From contig CACBFH010000001.1 of the NCBI GenBank assembly GCA_902538515.1, positions 124,001 to 188,000 of the forward strand: 64,000 nucleotides of DNA. The letters are read 5' to 3'. This DNA comes from an uncultured Prochlorococcus sp. Lineage in GTDB: Bacteria; Cyanobacteriota; Cyanobacteriia; PCC-6307; Cyanobiaceae. Below are positions 54,120 through 63,865 of this stretch, one piece after another (position 1 is the stretch's first letter; every line of letters begins with the position of its first letter). The position numbers and the translations under genes are program-made. The notes beneath the pieces are model-generated. The model was not told where the DNA came from, did not search any database, and saw only the letters and a program-made list of their open reading frames with translations.

Positions 54120-54133
54120 AGTACATTTGTTCC
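54120..54133 (+). promoter_or_regulatory. Predicted LexA (SOS) box
   Basis: AGTACATTTGTTCC fits the cyanobacterial LexA consensus RGTACNNNDGTWCB and lies directly upstream of lexA. Confidence 0.75.
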
Positions 54134-54751
54134 TTGATTAAATACTCAGGCGAGAACCTCACTGAAGCTCAAAATGAGCTTTATGAATGGATAAGAGATT
54201 ATGTAAGAGATTTTCAGCATAGTCCTTCAATTAGGCAAATGATGAACGCAATGGGTTTAAAGTCCCCGGCTCCAATTCAAAGTAGACTTAAACATCTTCA
54301 AGATAAGGGATTTATTTCTTGGCAGGAAGGTAAAGCGAGAACCCTTAAATTAGTTGATGAAATTATTGATGGAATTCCAATTAAAGGATCTATCGCGGCA
54401 GGTGGATTAATTGAAACTTTTTCAGACGTTCAAGAAAATCTTGATGTGACAGAAATTTTTAAGAAAAAGGATGTTTTTGCACTAACTGTAAATGGTGACT
54501 CAATGATTGATGCATGTATTGCTGATGGAGATATGGTATTAATGGAACCTTTAAGAGATTCTTACTCTCTTAAAAATGGAACAATTGTAAGTGCAATGGT
54601 CCCTGGCTTGGGTACAACATTAAAGTATTTTTTCAAAAGGGGAGGAAAAATCTATTTAGAGGCAGCCAATCCGGCTTATGACCCTATTGAATTAAATTTA
54701 GATGAAGTCATATTTCAAGGTAAACTTTTAGCCGTTTGGCGAAAAGTTTAG
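54134..54751 (+). CDS. lexA: LexA repressor / SOS S24 peptidase
   Basis: LTEAQNELYEWIRDYVRDFQHSPSIRQMMNAMGLKSPAPIQSRLKHL; IAAGG cleavage region; NGDSMIDACIADGD; TTG start. Confidence 0.95.
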   Translation: MIKYSGENLTEAQNELYEWIRDYVRDFQHSPSIRQMMNAMGLKSPAPIQSRLKHLQDKGFISWQEGKARTLKLVDEIIDGIPIKGSIAAGGLIETFSDVQENLDVTEIFKKKDVFALTVNGDSMIDACIADGDMVLMEPLRDSYSLKNGTIVSAMVPGLGTTLKYFFKRGGKIYLEAANPAYDPIELNLDEVIFQGKLLAVWRKV

Positions 54752-54764
54752 TAAAAAATTAAAA

Positions 54765-55871
54765 TTATTGATCTAGAAGTTTTTCGAAAATATTTTTATG
54801 TTTATTAATCCAGTTTTGTATATCAAAAAACTCAATTGCTCTGATTCTTGAGGCTTGAGACATAATGATTTTTTTGTCTATAATTTCCTTCATCCCATTA
54901 CAAATATCAGATTTGTGAGGAATTATAGTTTGCTCCCAATTTTCTTGAACTTTTATTCCTAGACCTGATTCTTGCCCTACCAATTCTGGAATCCCGCCAC
55001 TAGAAGAATATAAAATAGGAAGTCCACTTGCCATTGCCTCAAGCACCGCTGTTGGGCAATTATCTTGAAAACTCATTGTTATATAGGCATCTGCTTTTTG
55101 ATATATTTTTGGAGCATCTTTTTGAGAATATTTCTCTATGAATTTTATGTGATCTTCTAGTTTCAATTGTCTAATATTTAAATTAATATTAGTTCTATCT
55201 TCAATTAAACCTGCGATTATTAATTGAATATTATTACTTTCCAAAAGTAATTCTTTCAATGCATAAAGAACAGATAAGATTCGATAATTACTATTTTTCC
55301 TAATATTTCCTGTGATCAAAAATGTAAAAAATTTATTTTCCGATTTATTAGCTGGGGTAAAGATTGATGTATTAACTGCATTGTAGAGTATCTCACCATT
55401 ACCAACCCTTTTGCCTAGAAATTTCTCAGAGGCTTTTTTACAGAAATTTGATTGCCAAAGAACATAATCTGCAGAATGATAAATTCTTGACATTCTTTGG
55501 TTTTCTTTCCTCCAATCACCTTTGAACCATTCCGGATAAAAGACCCCATTTTGATTAAGAACTATTGGAACTTTTTTTCTCCTCATAAGATTAATTGAAA
55601 AGGGTGATATATCTACAGAATTTGACAAGAGATAAATGATATTAAAATTCCAATTATGTTCTGGGAAGAAATGATTTAATTTTTTAACCTTCACTAATGG
55701 ACCACCAATATTACCTATTAGTGAGCCTCCATAATATAGTTTGGGATTTTTTATAGAAAAGTTTGATGAAACAAATAGATAATTATAAATTAATTTTATT
55801 GACTCTTTTAAAGTCCAAAAATTTTTAATTGGCCTTTTAATTATTGAAAAAATCTTTAAGAAATTTGTCAC
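54765..55871 (-). CDS. Glycosyltransferase, GT-B/group 1
   Basis: ADAYITMSFQDNCPTAVLEAMASGLPILYSSSGGIPELVG. Confidence 0.88.
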   Translation of the reverse strand: MTNFLKIFSIIKRPIKNFWTLKESIKLIYNYLFVSSNFSIKNPKLYYGGSLIGNIGGPLVKVKKLNHFFPEHNWNFNIIYLLSNSVDISPFSINLMRRKKVPIVLNQNGVFYPEWFKGDWRKENQRMSRIYHSADYVLWQSNFCKKASEKFLGKRVGNGEILYNAVNTSIFTPANKSENKFFTFLITGNIRKNSNYRILSVLYALKELLLESNNIQLIIAGLIEDRTNINLNIRQLKLEDHIKFIEKYSQKDAPKIYQKADAYITMSFQDNCPTAVLEAMASGLPILYSSSGGIPELVGQESGLGIKVQENWEQTIIPHKSDICNGMKEIIDKKIIMSQASRIRAIEFFDIQNWINKHKNIFEKLLDQ

Positions 55872-56986
55872 TAAATTATATCTTTATAAACTTTTTCCCA
55901 ATGTTGTTTAGCAATTTCTTTCCAATCAAATTTTAATATATGTTCTCTTATTAATTTTTGAGATTCTTTTTCATTTTTATAAAAATTATTCAGAATTAGT
56001 TCGACTTTATTAGCTAAATTTTTGGAATCAATTGCTCTGGATATCTCTCCTGGAATATTATCTTTAATAACATCTTCGGCCATGCCTACTCTTGTTGTAA
56101 CTACAGGGACTCCACATGCCATACTTTCGATAAGCCCTAAAGGGCCTCCCTCTTCCCTTGAGGTTATTAGATAAAGATCTAATGCTTGATATAAGGGGAT
56201 AAGATCATCTATTTCTGAAACAAAAGTATGGTAATAGGGTATATTATTTTTTCTTAGTTCCTTTTTTACGTAACCTCTAGATGGTCCTGTGAGTAAAGCA
56301 TATATTGGATATCCTCTTTTTTTAAGTATTTTTAATGTATTTATAAATATATCAGGGCCCTTAATTAACTTAGGTTTTAAACCTTCTCCCCATCCTATTC
56401 CATCTTTCTGAAATGATCCAATAACTATAGAATCGCGTGGGATTTTTAAAATATCTCTAATCTTCTCTTTTCCTCTTTTAAAGGTAGGTGTAAATTGTTT
56501 TGTATTTACACCAAGAGGAATTCTTACTATTTTTTCTTGAGAAATTCCCCACTTTAATAATCTTTTTTCGACAATAGTCGAGGCGGTAATAACTTTGGAG
56601 AGTCTAGGAATGGTTTTGAGAAAATTATCGATATGTATTTTTACTTCATCTCCGTCAGTTGACTTGCCATGAAAAAATGTCGAAATAAAATAATTATCTT
56701 TTGACATATGTTCTCCCCAATTTACCCACATATATTGAGAACCAAAATGAACTATTTTTTTGATAGTTTTTGAGGGATTGGTTAACATCTCTATTTTGTT
56801 GGGTGTTAAGATATCAAGTTCTCTTTTTAAATTGAGTCCTACATTTTTTATTGCCCAATCTTTATTTTCAGTTACATATTTAATAGGACAGCCTTTATCT
56901 TCATATAAATTTAATTTTGTAAGATACTTCCATGGGAGACAATAAAGTTTGTTTCTGTAAGTTCGAGTTATATTTTTTAATTTCAT
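55871..56986 (-). CDS. Glycosyltransferase, GT-B/group 1
   Basis: DLYLITSREEGGPLGLIESMACGVPVVTTRVGMAEDVI. Confidence 0.9.
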   Translation of the reverse strand: MKLKNITRTYRNKLYCLPWKYLTKLNLYEDKGCPIKYVTENKDWAIKNVGLNLKRELDILTPNKIEMLTNPSKTIKKIVHFGSQYMWVNWGEHMSKDNYFISTFFHGKSTDGDEVKIHIDNFLKTIPRLSKVITASTIVEKRLLKWGISQEKIVRIPLGVNTKQFTPTFKRGKEKIRDILKIPRDSIVIGSFQKDGIGWGEGLKPKLIKGPDIFINTLKILKKRGYPIYALLTGPSRGYVKKELRKNNIPYYHTFVSEIDDLIPLYQALDLYLITSREEGGPLGLIESMACGVPVVTTRVGMAEDVIKDNIPGEISRAIDSKNLANKVELILNNFYKNEKESQKLIREHILKFDWKEIAKQHWEKVYKDII

Positions 56987-57960
56987 AATAGATTATCCTT
57001 TATAAGATCAAATTCTTCTTTTGCCATAATGTTGGCTAACTCAGGCATATATGTTTTTGCACACCACTTTAGTTTTGAATTTGCTTTCTTTGGGAAACCA
57101 AAACCTGATTTTATTTCTGAGGGTCTTTTAAATGAATCATTTATAATTACATGATTTTCCCAATTTAAATTAAAGTATGAAAAGACTATATCAACGAAAT
57201 CTTTTAGACCATAAATTTTCCCAGTGGCAATTACATAATCTTCTCCTTTTTCTTGCTGCAACATTTTCCACATAGCCTCAACATATTCGGGAGCCCATCC
57301 CCAATCCCTTCTGATAGATAAATTACCGAGTTCAAGAATACTTTGCTTACCTAAAGCTATTTTTGCTGCAGAACGGCATATTTTTCGAGTTACAAATCTA
57401 GATGGTCTTAAAACAGATTCATGATTGAACATAATACCGGAACAGGCAAATAATCCATAACTTTCTCTATAGTTAGCAACTTGCCAATATGCTGAAGCCT
57501 TTGCAACTCCATAAGGACTCTTAGGCCGGAAAGGAGTATTTTCATCTGCAGGCTTTTCTCCAGTGTCACCAAAGCACTCTGATGAACCTGCATTGTAAAA
57601 CTTACAATTAATACCAAAAAATCTTATGGCCTCAAGAATATTTATTGTTACATTGGCAATACTTTCTAAAGTTTCTAGAGGTTGCTCGAATGATAACCCA
57701 ACTGAGCTTTGTCCAGCTAAATTATATATTTCATCTGGAACAACTTTTTCTATAACTTTTAAAGTGCTTCTAAAGTCATTTAATGCAACGGAATGCAAAA
57801 TAATTTCACCTTTGATTCCAAGTTTCTCAAGTGAAGTGAATAATGATATCTCTGCATCTCTCGATGTGCCGTGTACTTTATAGCCTTTATTCAATAAAAA
57901 TTTCGCAAGATATCCTCCATCTTGTCCAGAAATACCAAAAATTAGAGCAACTTTTTTCAT
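56983..57960 (-). CDS. gmd: GDP-mannose 4,6-dehydratase
   Basis: ALIFGISGQDGGYLAKFLLNKGY, NLAGQSSVGLSFEQP, AGSSECFGDTGEKPADENTPFRPKSPYGVAKASAYW. Confidence 0.92.
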   Translation of the reverse strand: MKKVALIFGISGQDGGYLAKFLLNKGYKVHGTSRDAEISLFTSLEKLGIKGEIILHSVALNDFRSTLKVIEKVVPDEIYNLAGQSSVGLSFEQPLETLESIANVTINILEAIRFFGINCKFYNAGSSECFGDTGEKPADENTPFRPKSPYGVAKASAYWQVANYRESYGLFACSGIMFNHESVLRPSRFVTRKICRSAAKIALGKQSILELGNLSIRRDWGWAPEYVEAMWKMLQQEKGEDYVIATGKIYGLKDFVDIVFSYFNLNWENHVIINDSFKRPSEIKSGFGFPKKANSKLKWCAKTYMPELANIMAKEEFDLIKDNLL

Positions 57961-58058
57961 ATAAGGGATTTACTTTTCAAATCTTTGAAAATCATAATTT
58001 TTTAAGTCAAATTAAATTGAAATTTATTGATGTAAAAAAACACATTTTCTTATATCAT

Positions 58059-59417
58059 TTAGAGTCTGATTGGATTTAATTCTCTAGGAACTATACCTTT
58101 TAAATCATATACAATAGCATTAACTTTCAAAATTCTTTTCCATTCTGCATTGCTCATTTCAATGAATTTTTTGTGAGCAACTGCACAAAGTATTGCATCA
58201 TATTTTTTACTATTAGGAATATTATTTTTGATATCTAATCCATAAATATTTTTTGCTTCTGAGGGATTTATTCTGGGATCTACAATATCTAAATTTAATT
58301 TATATTCTCTTAATGCTTTTACAATATCAAACACTTTGGTATTTCTTAGATCTGGACAATTTTCTTTGAATGTAAACCCTAGAATTAAGGCATTAGACCT
58401 AACTAAAGAAATATTTTTTTTTGAAATCTCTAAAATTAATTGCTCTGCTACCCACTTGCCCATGTCATCATTTATTCTTCTTCCTGCTAAAACGATTTCT
58501 GGTTTATATCCTAATAATTGAGCTTTGTAGGTTAAGTAATAAGGATCTACTCCAATACAATGTCCTCCAACTAAACCAGGTTTAAATTTTATAAAATTCC
58601 ATTTAGTACCAGCAGCTTCTAAAACATCTAGGGTGTCAATATTTAGAAGTTTAAATATGATGGCAAGTTCATTCATTAATGCAATATTAATATCACGCTG
58701 TGTATTTTCTATAATTTTTGCCGCCTCTGCAATCTTGATATTCTTTGTGGGATGTGTTCCTGCTTTTATAATTGATCCGTAAAAGGAATTAATCCATTTT
58801 GCGGCTTTATTATCAGAGCCGCTAGTAACTTTAACTATATCCTTTAAACGATGTCTTGAATCTCCAGGGTTTATCCTCTCTGGACTATAACCGCAAGCAA
58901 AAATATTTTTTTTATCAGAATCTTCACATAATAGACCTGATTCTTTTTCTATTATTGGAATGCATATTTCTTGAGTTGTCCCAGGATAGACCGTGCTTTC
59001 GTAAATCACAATTGGGATTGATTTGTTAAGTGTTTTAAATCTTATTTTTAATGCCTCAGCAACAGTCCTTGATGCTTTTTCTAGTGGTATTAAATCTGGT
59101 TGTTTATTTTCATTAATTGGTGTTGGAACAGTAATTATGAAAACATCAGCATTTGCAATAATTTCAATTTTATTTGTTAAGTCGAAAAAATCTGCTTTTA
59201 AAAGACTTTTTTTATTGACTTCATTTGTTTTATCAAAACCGCTCTTCAATTCAGAAATCCTTTCCTCATCAATGTCAAATCCAATAACTTTTCTATTTAA
59301 TTGCTTTCCGGTTTTGTAACATTTTTGTTTTTTTGCGATTTCAATGCAAAGTGGTAATCCAACATATCCCAAACCTATAACTGCTACTGTACATTTTTGA
59401 AGATCAGGAAATTTCAT
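58059..59417 (-). CDS. Nucleotide-sugar dehydrogenase (UDP-N-acetylgalactosamine/mannosamine dehydrogenase type)
   Basis: VAVIGLGYVGLPLCIEIAK, ESTVYPGTTQEI, GGHCIGVDPYYL, GFTFKENCPDLRNTKV. Confidence 0.9.
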   Translation of the reverse strand: MKFPDLQKCTVAVIGLGYVGLPLCIEIAKKQKCYKTGKQLNRKVIGFDIDEERISELKSGFDKTNEVNKKSLLKADFFDLTNKIEIIANADVFIITVPTPINENKQPDLIPLEKASRTVAEALKIRFKTLNKSIPIVIYESTVYPGTTQEICIPIIEKESGLLCEDSDKKNIFACGYSPERINPGDSRHRLKDIVKVTSGSDNKAAKWINSFYGSIIKAGTHPTKNIKIAEAAKIIENTQRDINIALMNELAIIFKLLNIDTLDVLEAAGTKWNFIKFKPGLVGGHCIGVDPYYLTYKAQLLGYKPEIVLAGRRINDDMGKWVAEQLILEISKKNISLVRSNALILGFTFKENCPDLRNTKVFDIVKALREYKLNLDIVDPRINPSEAKNIYGLDIKNNIPNSKKYDAILCAVAHKKFIEMSNAEWKRILKVNAIVYDLKGIVPRELNPIRL

Positions 59418-59428
59418 TTTAAGATTTT

Positions 59429-60451
59429 CTAAATTTTATAAAAATTTTTATACCAATTTATAAACTCATGAATACCTTCCTTGATTGGAGTATTAGGTTT
59501 ATAGTTAATCCAATTTTTAAGTAGGGAACAGTCTGAAGAGGTGGCGGCTACATCCCCTGGTTGCATTGGCAGGAAAGTCTTTTCTGCTTTCATATTCAAT
59601 GCATCTTCAATTGCGTTAATATAATCTATTAATAAAGTTGGTTTAGAATTTCCTATATTAAATATTCTATGAGGCGCCCAACTTGCAGATGGATTAGGAT
59701 TATTTTTATTATAAGTTTTATCTTCTTCAGGTGGTTTATTAATAACCTTCAAAATACTCTCAATTATGTCATCAATATAAGTGAAATCTCTTATCATTTT
59801 TCCGTGATTAAATACTTTTATTTCTTCTCCATTTAATATAGATTTCGTAAATAGGAATAAGGCCATATCTGGTCTTCCCCATGGACCATAAACAGTAAAA
59901 AATCTTAGACCAGTTGCAGGTATTGAATAGAGGTGACTATAAGAATGAGCCATCAACTCATTGGATCTTTTCGTAGCAGCATAAAGACTAACTGGATGAT
60001 CTGCATTGTTTGTTTCTGAAAAAGGCATTTTTGTATTGCCTCCGTAAACAGAACTACTACTTGCATAAACTAAATGTTTTACTTTATTGATTCTGCAAGA
60101 TTCTAAAATATTTGAAAATCCAATTAAATTTGAATTTATATAAGCATCTGGATTTTCTATTGAATATCTAACACCAGCCTGTGCGGCAAGATTTACTACT
60201 ACAGATGGCTTAAATTCAGAGAATATTTTTTTTAGATTATCTTTATTACAAATATCTCCATTAACAATTTTTACCTTTGACTTATTTGAAATCGCAATTT
60301 TTTCTAATTCATTAACTCGAGCTTCTTTCAGACTTGGATCATAATATGAACTGAAATTATCAATTCCTATAAATTTTATATTACTTTTTAAGAGTTTCTT
60401 ACATAAATGGAAACCAATAAATCCAGCAGCTCCAGTTACAAATATTTTCAT
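59429..60451 (-). CDS. NAD-dependent sugar epimerase (UDP-glucuronate 4-epimerase type)
   Basis: FVTGAAGFIGFHLCKKLL, GIDNFSSYYDPSLKEAR, AQAGVRYSIENPDAYINSN, FTVYGPWGRPDMA. Confidence 0.9.
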   Translation of the reverse strand: MKIFVTGAAGFIGFHLCKKLLKSNIKFIGIDNFSSYYDPSLKEARVNELEKIAISNKSKVKIVNGDICNKDNLKKIFSEFKPSVVVNLAAQAGVRYSIENPDAYINSNLIGFSNILESCRINKVKHLVYASSSSVYGGNTKMPFSETNNADHPVSLYAATKRSNELMAHSYSHLYSIPATGLRFFTVYGPWGRPDMALFLFTKSILNGEEIKVFNHGKMIRDFTYIDDIIESILKVINKPPEEDKTYNKNNPNPSASWAPHRIFNIGNSKPTLLIDYINAIEDALNMKAEKTFLPMQPGDVAATSSDCSLLKNWINYKPNTPIKEGIHEFINWYKNFYKI

Positions 60452-60563
60452 AAAATATTATCAATCTGAAATTTTTACTTAAATTTTAATCTCTAGAGGT
60501 CGAAAAATATAAAAATATCAATTTAACTTAAAAATTAATTTCTTAATTCTATTATTTAAGAGA

Positions 60564-62003
60564 TTATTTTATGCGGCCATAACTATCTTCAAACCTCTCA
60601 ATATCATCTTCTCCAAGATACTCCCCGCTTTGTATCTCAATTAATTTTAGAGGTAATTTGCCTGGGTTTGATAATCTATGTTTTGTTCCTAACGGAATAT
60701 AAGTACTTTGATTTTCTTCTAAAATAAAAACATCTTTATTAATTTCTACTTTAGCTAACCCGCTTACTACAACCCAGTGTTCTGATCTATGATGATGTAA
60801 TTGAAGAGATAATTTACCACCTGGATTGACATTTATAAGTTTTACTTGCCATCTTGAGTCTAATGCAATTGATTCATAAGAACCCCACGGACGAAATATT
60901 TTTTTATGCTCTTCTCCTTCTATTATATTTTTATTTTTAAGACTATTTACAATATCTTTTACTTTTTGAGACTTTTTCTGATCGGCAATTAAAACAGCAT
61001 CTTTTGTTTCAACAACTATTAAATTTTCTAAACCTATTGCAGCTATTAATCTGCTTTCGCCCCTTAAATAGCAATTAGATATATCTTTCGCAACTATATC
61101 GCCCTCAAATTTGTTCCCGTATTTATCTTTTTTAGAGATTTCCCAAACGGAATTCCAACTACCAATATCTTTCCAGCCAGCATCTAAAGGTAATACAGTA
61201 CCTTTTTTTGTTTTTTCCATCACGGCTACATCTACAGAAATATTCGGACAATTAATAAATTTATCCGGGTTAATTCTTTGGAAGTCCAAATCAATTTCAT
61301 TATCTTTTAGAGAATCTTTGCAAAAACTGATAATTTCAGGGTTGAATTTTTGTATTTCTTCGAGTATCAATCTCGCGTTAAACAAGAAAATACCACTATT
61401 CCACGTATACCTCTTATCTTTTATTAATTCTTCGGCTCTTTTTTTGTTAGGTTTCTCTATAAAGCTTTTTATAGTAGATCCTTTTAGTATTCCATTTTGG
61501 AATTGTTCAGATGATTTTATATATCCATAACCAGTTTCTGGGGATGTTGGAATAATTCCAAATGTGACAAGTCTTCCTTTAGATACATAATCTAAACCAG
61601 ATAATATTGCTTCTATGAATCTATTTTTATTTTGAATTTTATGATCTGATGAAAGGATCAAAAGGCATGGATCATCATATTTTTCAATTGCTTTTAAAGC
61701 TGCGAGGGAAATTGCAGGTGCGGTACTTCGGCCAAAAGGTTCTAATAAAATAGTAGATGGTTTGATATTTATTTCTCTCATTTGTTCAGCAACAATGAAT
61801 CTATGTTCTTCATTGCAAATAATTATTGGTGGTTTTATTCCTTGAATGGAACTTATTCTTTCTTGTGTTTCTTGTAATAATGTTTTTCCTTCTTTTGAAT
61901 TTATTGATAAAAATTGTTTAGGGTAACTTTGACGAGACAGAGGCCATAGTCTAGTTCCAAAACCTCCGCTAAGTATTACAGGTATAATTGTTTTTAATTG
62001 CAT
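60564..62003 (-). CDS. manC: Mannose-1-phosphate guanylyltransferase / mannose-6-phosphate isomerase
   Basis: VILSGGFGTRLWPLSRQSYPKQFL, FIEKPN, cupin C-domain SLQLHHHRSEHWVVVSGLA. Confidence 0.96.
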   Translation of the reverse strand: MQLKTIIPVILSGGFGTRLWPLSRQSYPKQFLSINSKEGKTLLQETQERISSIQGIKPPIIICNEEHRFIVAEQMREINIKPSTILLEPFGRSTAPAISLAALKAIEKYDDPCLLILSSDHKIQNKNRFIEAILSGLDYVSKGRLVTFGIIPTSPETGYGYIKSSEQFQNGILKGSTIKSFIEKPNKKRAEELIKDKRYTWNSGIFLFNARLILEEIQKFNPEIISFCKDSLKDNEIDLDFQRINPDKFINCPNISVDVAVMEKTKKGTVLPLDAGWKDIGSWNSVWEISKKDKYGNKFEGDIVAKDISNCYLRGESRLIAAIGLENLIVVETKDAVLIADQKKSQKVKDIVNSLKNKNIIEGEEHKKIFRPWGSYESIALDSRWQVKLINVNPGGKLSLQLHHHRSEHWVVVSGLAKVEINKDVFILEENQSTYIPLGTKHRLSNPGKLPLKLIEIQSGEYLGEDDIERFEDSYGRIK

Positions 62004-62130
62004 TAATTATTTTATTTTCATATTCATCTAATATTAAACTAATTATAAGTTTTCTAAAAATTGCTGAAAGTATTTCATAATATAATTTAGAAAAAATTAA
62101 TTAGGGTTCATAATTAATTGATTAAAATCT

Positions 62131-63153
62131 ATGTCTTTTTTAGAAAATAAAATTAATTTTGAAAAAAATAATGAATGTCCTTTGTGTAGAAGTAAAGATT
62201 TTTCTTTAAATATATCAAAATACAAAAATGTTTATTCCGAATTAATATCGCAATATATTAATTGTGAAGAAAATGATCTTTTTAAATTTAATAAAGTATG
62301 TAGATGTAATACTTGTTCATTAGTTTTCTGGAGATTTAAATTAAGTAAAGAAATTCGAAGATATTTGTATAATAAATTAATTCCTATTCATCCAAAGGGG
62401 GAAGATTCATCAGGAAAAAATTTTAATCTAAAATCCTTGATAGTAAGAATTGAAAAACTAGATAAATTTTCTGGTGAAAAAAAAAGGATTCTAAAAGGAT
62501 ACCTAACATCTATGGATTTTAAAAATCAAGATGAAATAGAAAAAGTAACTGATATGTTTTTTAAAAAAGAGGATTTTTTAAATTCTGATATTGAGTTTTT
62601 AAAAAAAATATTTAATAGAGGACCTAAATATTTAAGTAGATATTCCGGGTTCAGAGATACTAAAATAAACCAACTTATTATGGAAATTTTTAATAAATAT
62701 AACGATACTAAACATTATTTTGAATACGGTTGTACAATTTGGGGAGCAATTTCATTCGTGGAAAATAATGGCCATGAATGTATTTCTATCGTTCCGAAAA
62801 ATGAAATATTTTGGGATTGTAGATCACATCAAATAGAAACCAATCAATTAATAATAGATGAAATTAATATTGGTAAATATTCTCATCTTCTGAAAAATAG
62901 TTTACTTTCTTTATTTTTAATTTTGGATCATATTGATGATCCCTATTACTTTCTAAGGAATTTAATAGATAAAGGTTTAAAATTTGTTTTTATAGTACTA
63001 GAAAAATCATCAGAACAAAATTTACCTTTGCAGCATTTGACAGGTTGGAATGAGACAAGTTTAATTTACTTATCTAAGAAATTAGGTGGGAGAATAAAGA
63101 TGATAGATTTAGAATCAAACTCCTACAATGCCGCTTTGTTAAGCTTTATATAA
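62131..63153 (+). CDS. Putative SAM methyltransferase-like protein with N-terminal zinc-finger-type Cys cluster
   Basis: CPLCRSKDF ... CRCNTCSLVFW; YFEYGCTIWGAISFVENNGHECISIVP motif-I-like; LILDHIDDPYYFLRNLIDKG. Confidence 0.55.
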   Translation: MSFLENKINFEKNNECPLCRSKDFSLNISKYKNVYSELISQYINCEENDLFKFNKVCRCNTCSLVFWRFKLSKEIRRYLYNKLIPIHPKGEDSSGKNFNLKSLIVRIEKLDKFSGEKKRILKGYLTSMDFKNQDEIEKVTDMFFKKEDFLNSDIEFLKKIFNRGPKYLSRYSGFRDTKINQLIMEIFNKYNDTKHYFEYGCTIWGAISFVENNGHECISIVPKNEIFWDCRSHQIETNQLIIDEINIGKYSHLLKNSLLSLFLILDHIDDPYYFLRNLIDKGLKFVFIVLEKSSEQNLPLQHLTGWNETSLIYLSKKLGGRIKMIDLESNSYNAALLSFI

Positions 63154-63167
63154 ACAAATTTAGAAAT

Positions 63168-63860
63168 ATGCAAATGGAAAAGATAAGGATGGTCATACCT
63201 GCGCGAGGTGGTTCAAAAGGTCTCAAAAACAAACATTTGCAAATAATCAAAAATAAACCTTTAATCTTTTGGACTATTGATCAATTTATTGATGCATTTC
63301 AAGATGATGTTGAGATTTATATTTCAACTGACTGCAATAAAATAATAGATTTATGTTTAAAAAAATATAATAATATCAAGATTTTAAAAAGAAAACCTTC
63401 TTTAGCTAATGATACAAGCTCTACTGAAGAAGTTTTAAAAGATATCGCGTCAGATTGGTATAAAGATTTATCAGAAGATCAGTTTGTAATATATGCAAGT
63501 GCATGTGAAATTAATAGATCAAAAAAGTATTTACTGCAAGCAGTAGAATCATTAAGCGAGGATAAATCTATTGATACATTTATGTATGGCGAAAAGTCTC
63601 ATAAACACTTATGGGAAAATTGGCACAGAGAACCAGTTTTAATGAAGGATTGGATGAAGATTTATTCACCAAGACAATCCCAAGAATCAAATTTTCTCAT
63701 AGAACATTCTGGTTTAATCTTAATTACAAAATTAAAATACTGGTTAGATGGTAAAAGATTTGGTGGCAAAACTTTGATTAAAGAACTTGATGAATCATAT
63801 AGACATATAGATATACATAATGCAATTGATTTAAAAATTGCTAATTCAATACTAAATTAA
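63168..63860 (+). CDS. Cytidylyltransferase (NeuA/CMP-sugar synthetase-like)
   Basis: MVIPARGGSKGLKNKHLQIIKNKPLIFWTIDQ. Confidence 0.9.
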   Translation: MQMEKIRMVIPARGGSKGLKNKHLQIIKNKPLIFWTIDQFIDAFQDDVEIYISTDCNKIIDLCLKKYNNIKILKRKPSLANDTSSTEEVLKDIASDWYKDLSEDQFVIYASACEINRSKKYLLQAVESLSEDKSIDTFMYGEKSHKHLWENWHREPVLMKDWMKIYSPRQSQESNFLIEHSGLILITKLKYWLDGKRFGGKTLIKELDESYRHIDIHNAIDLKIANSILN

Positions 63861-63865
63861 AAATC

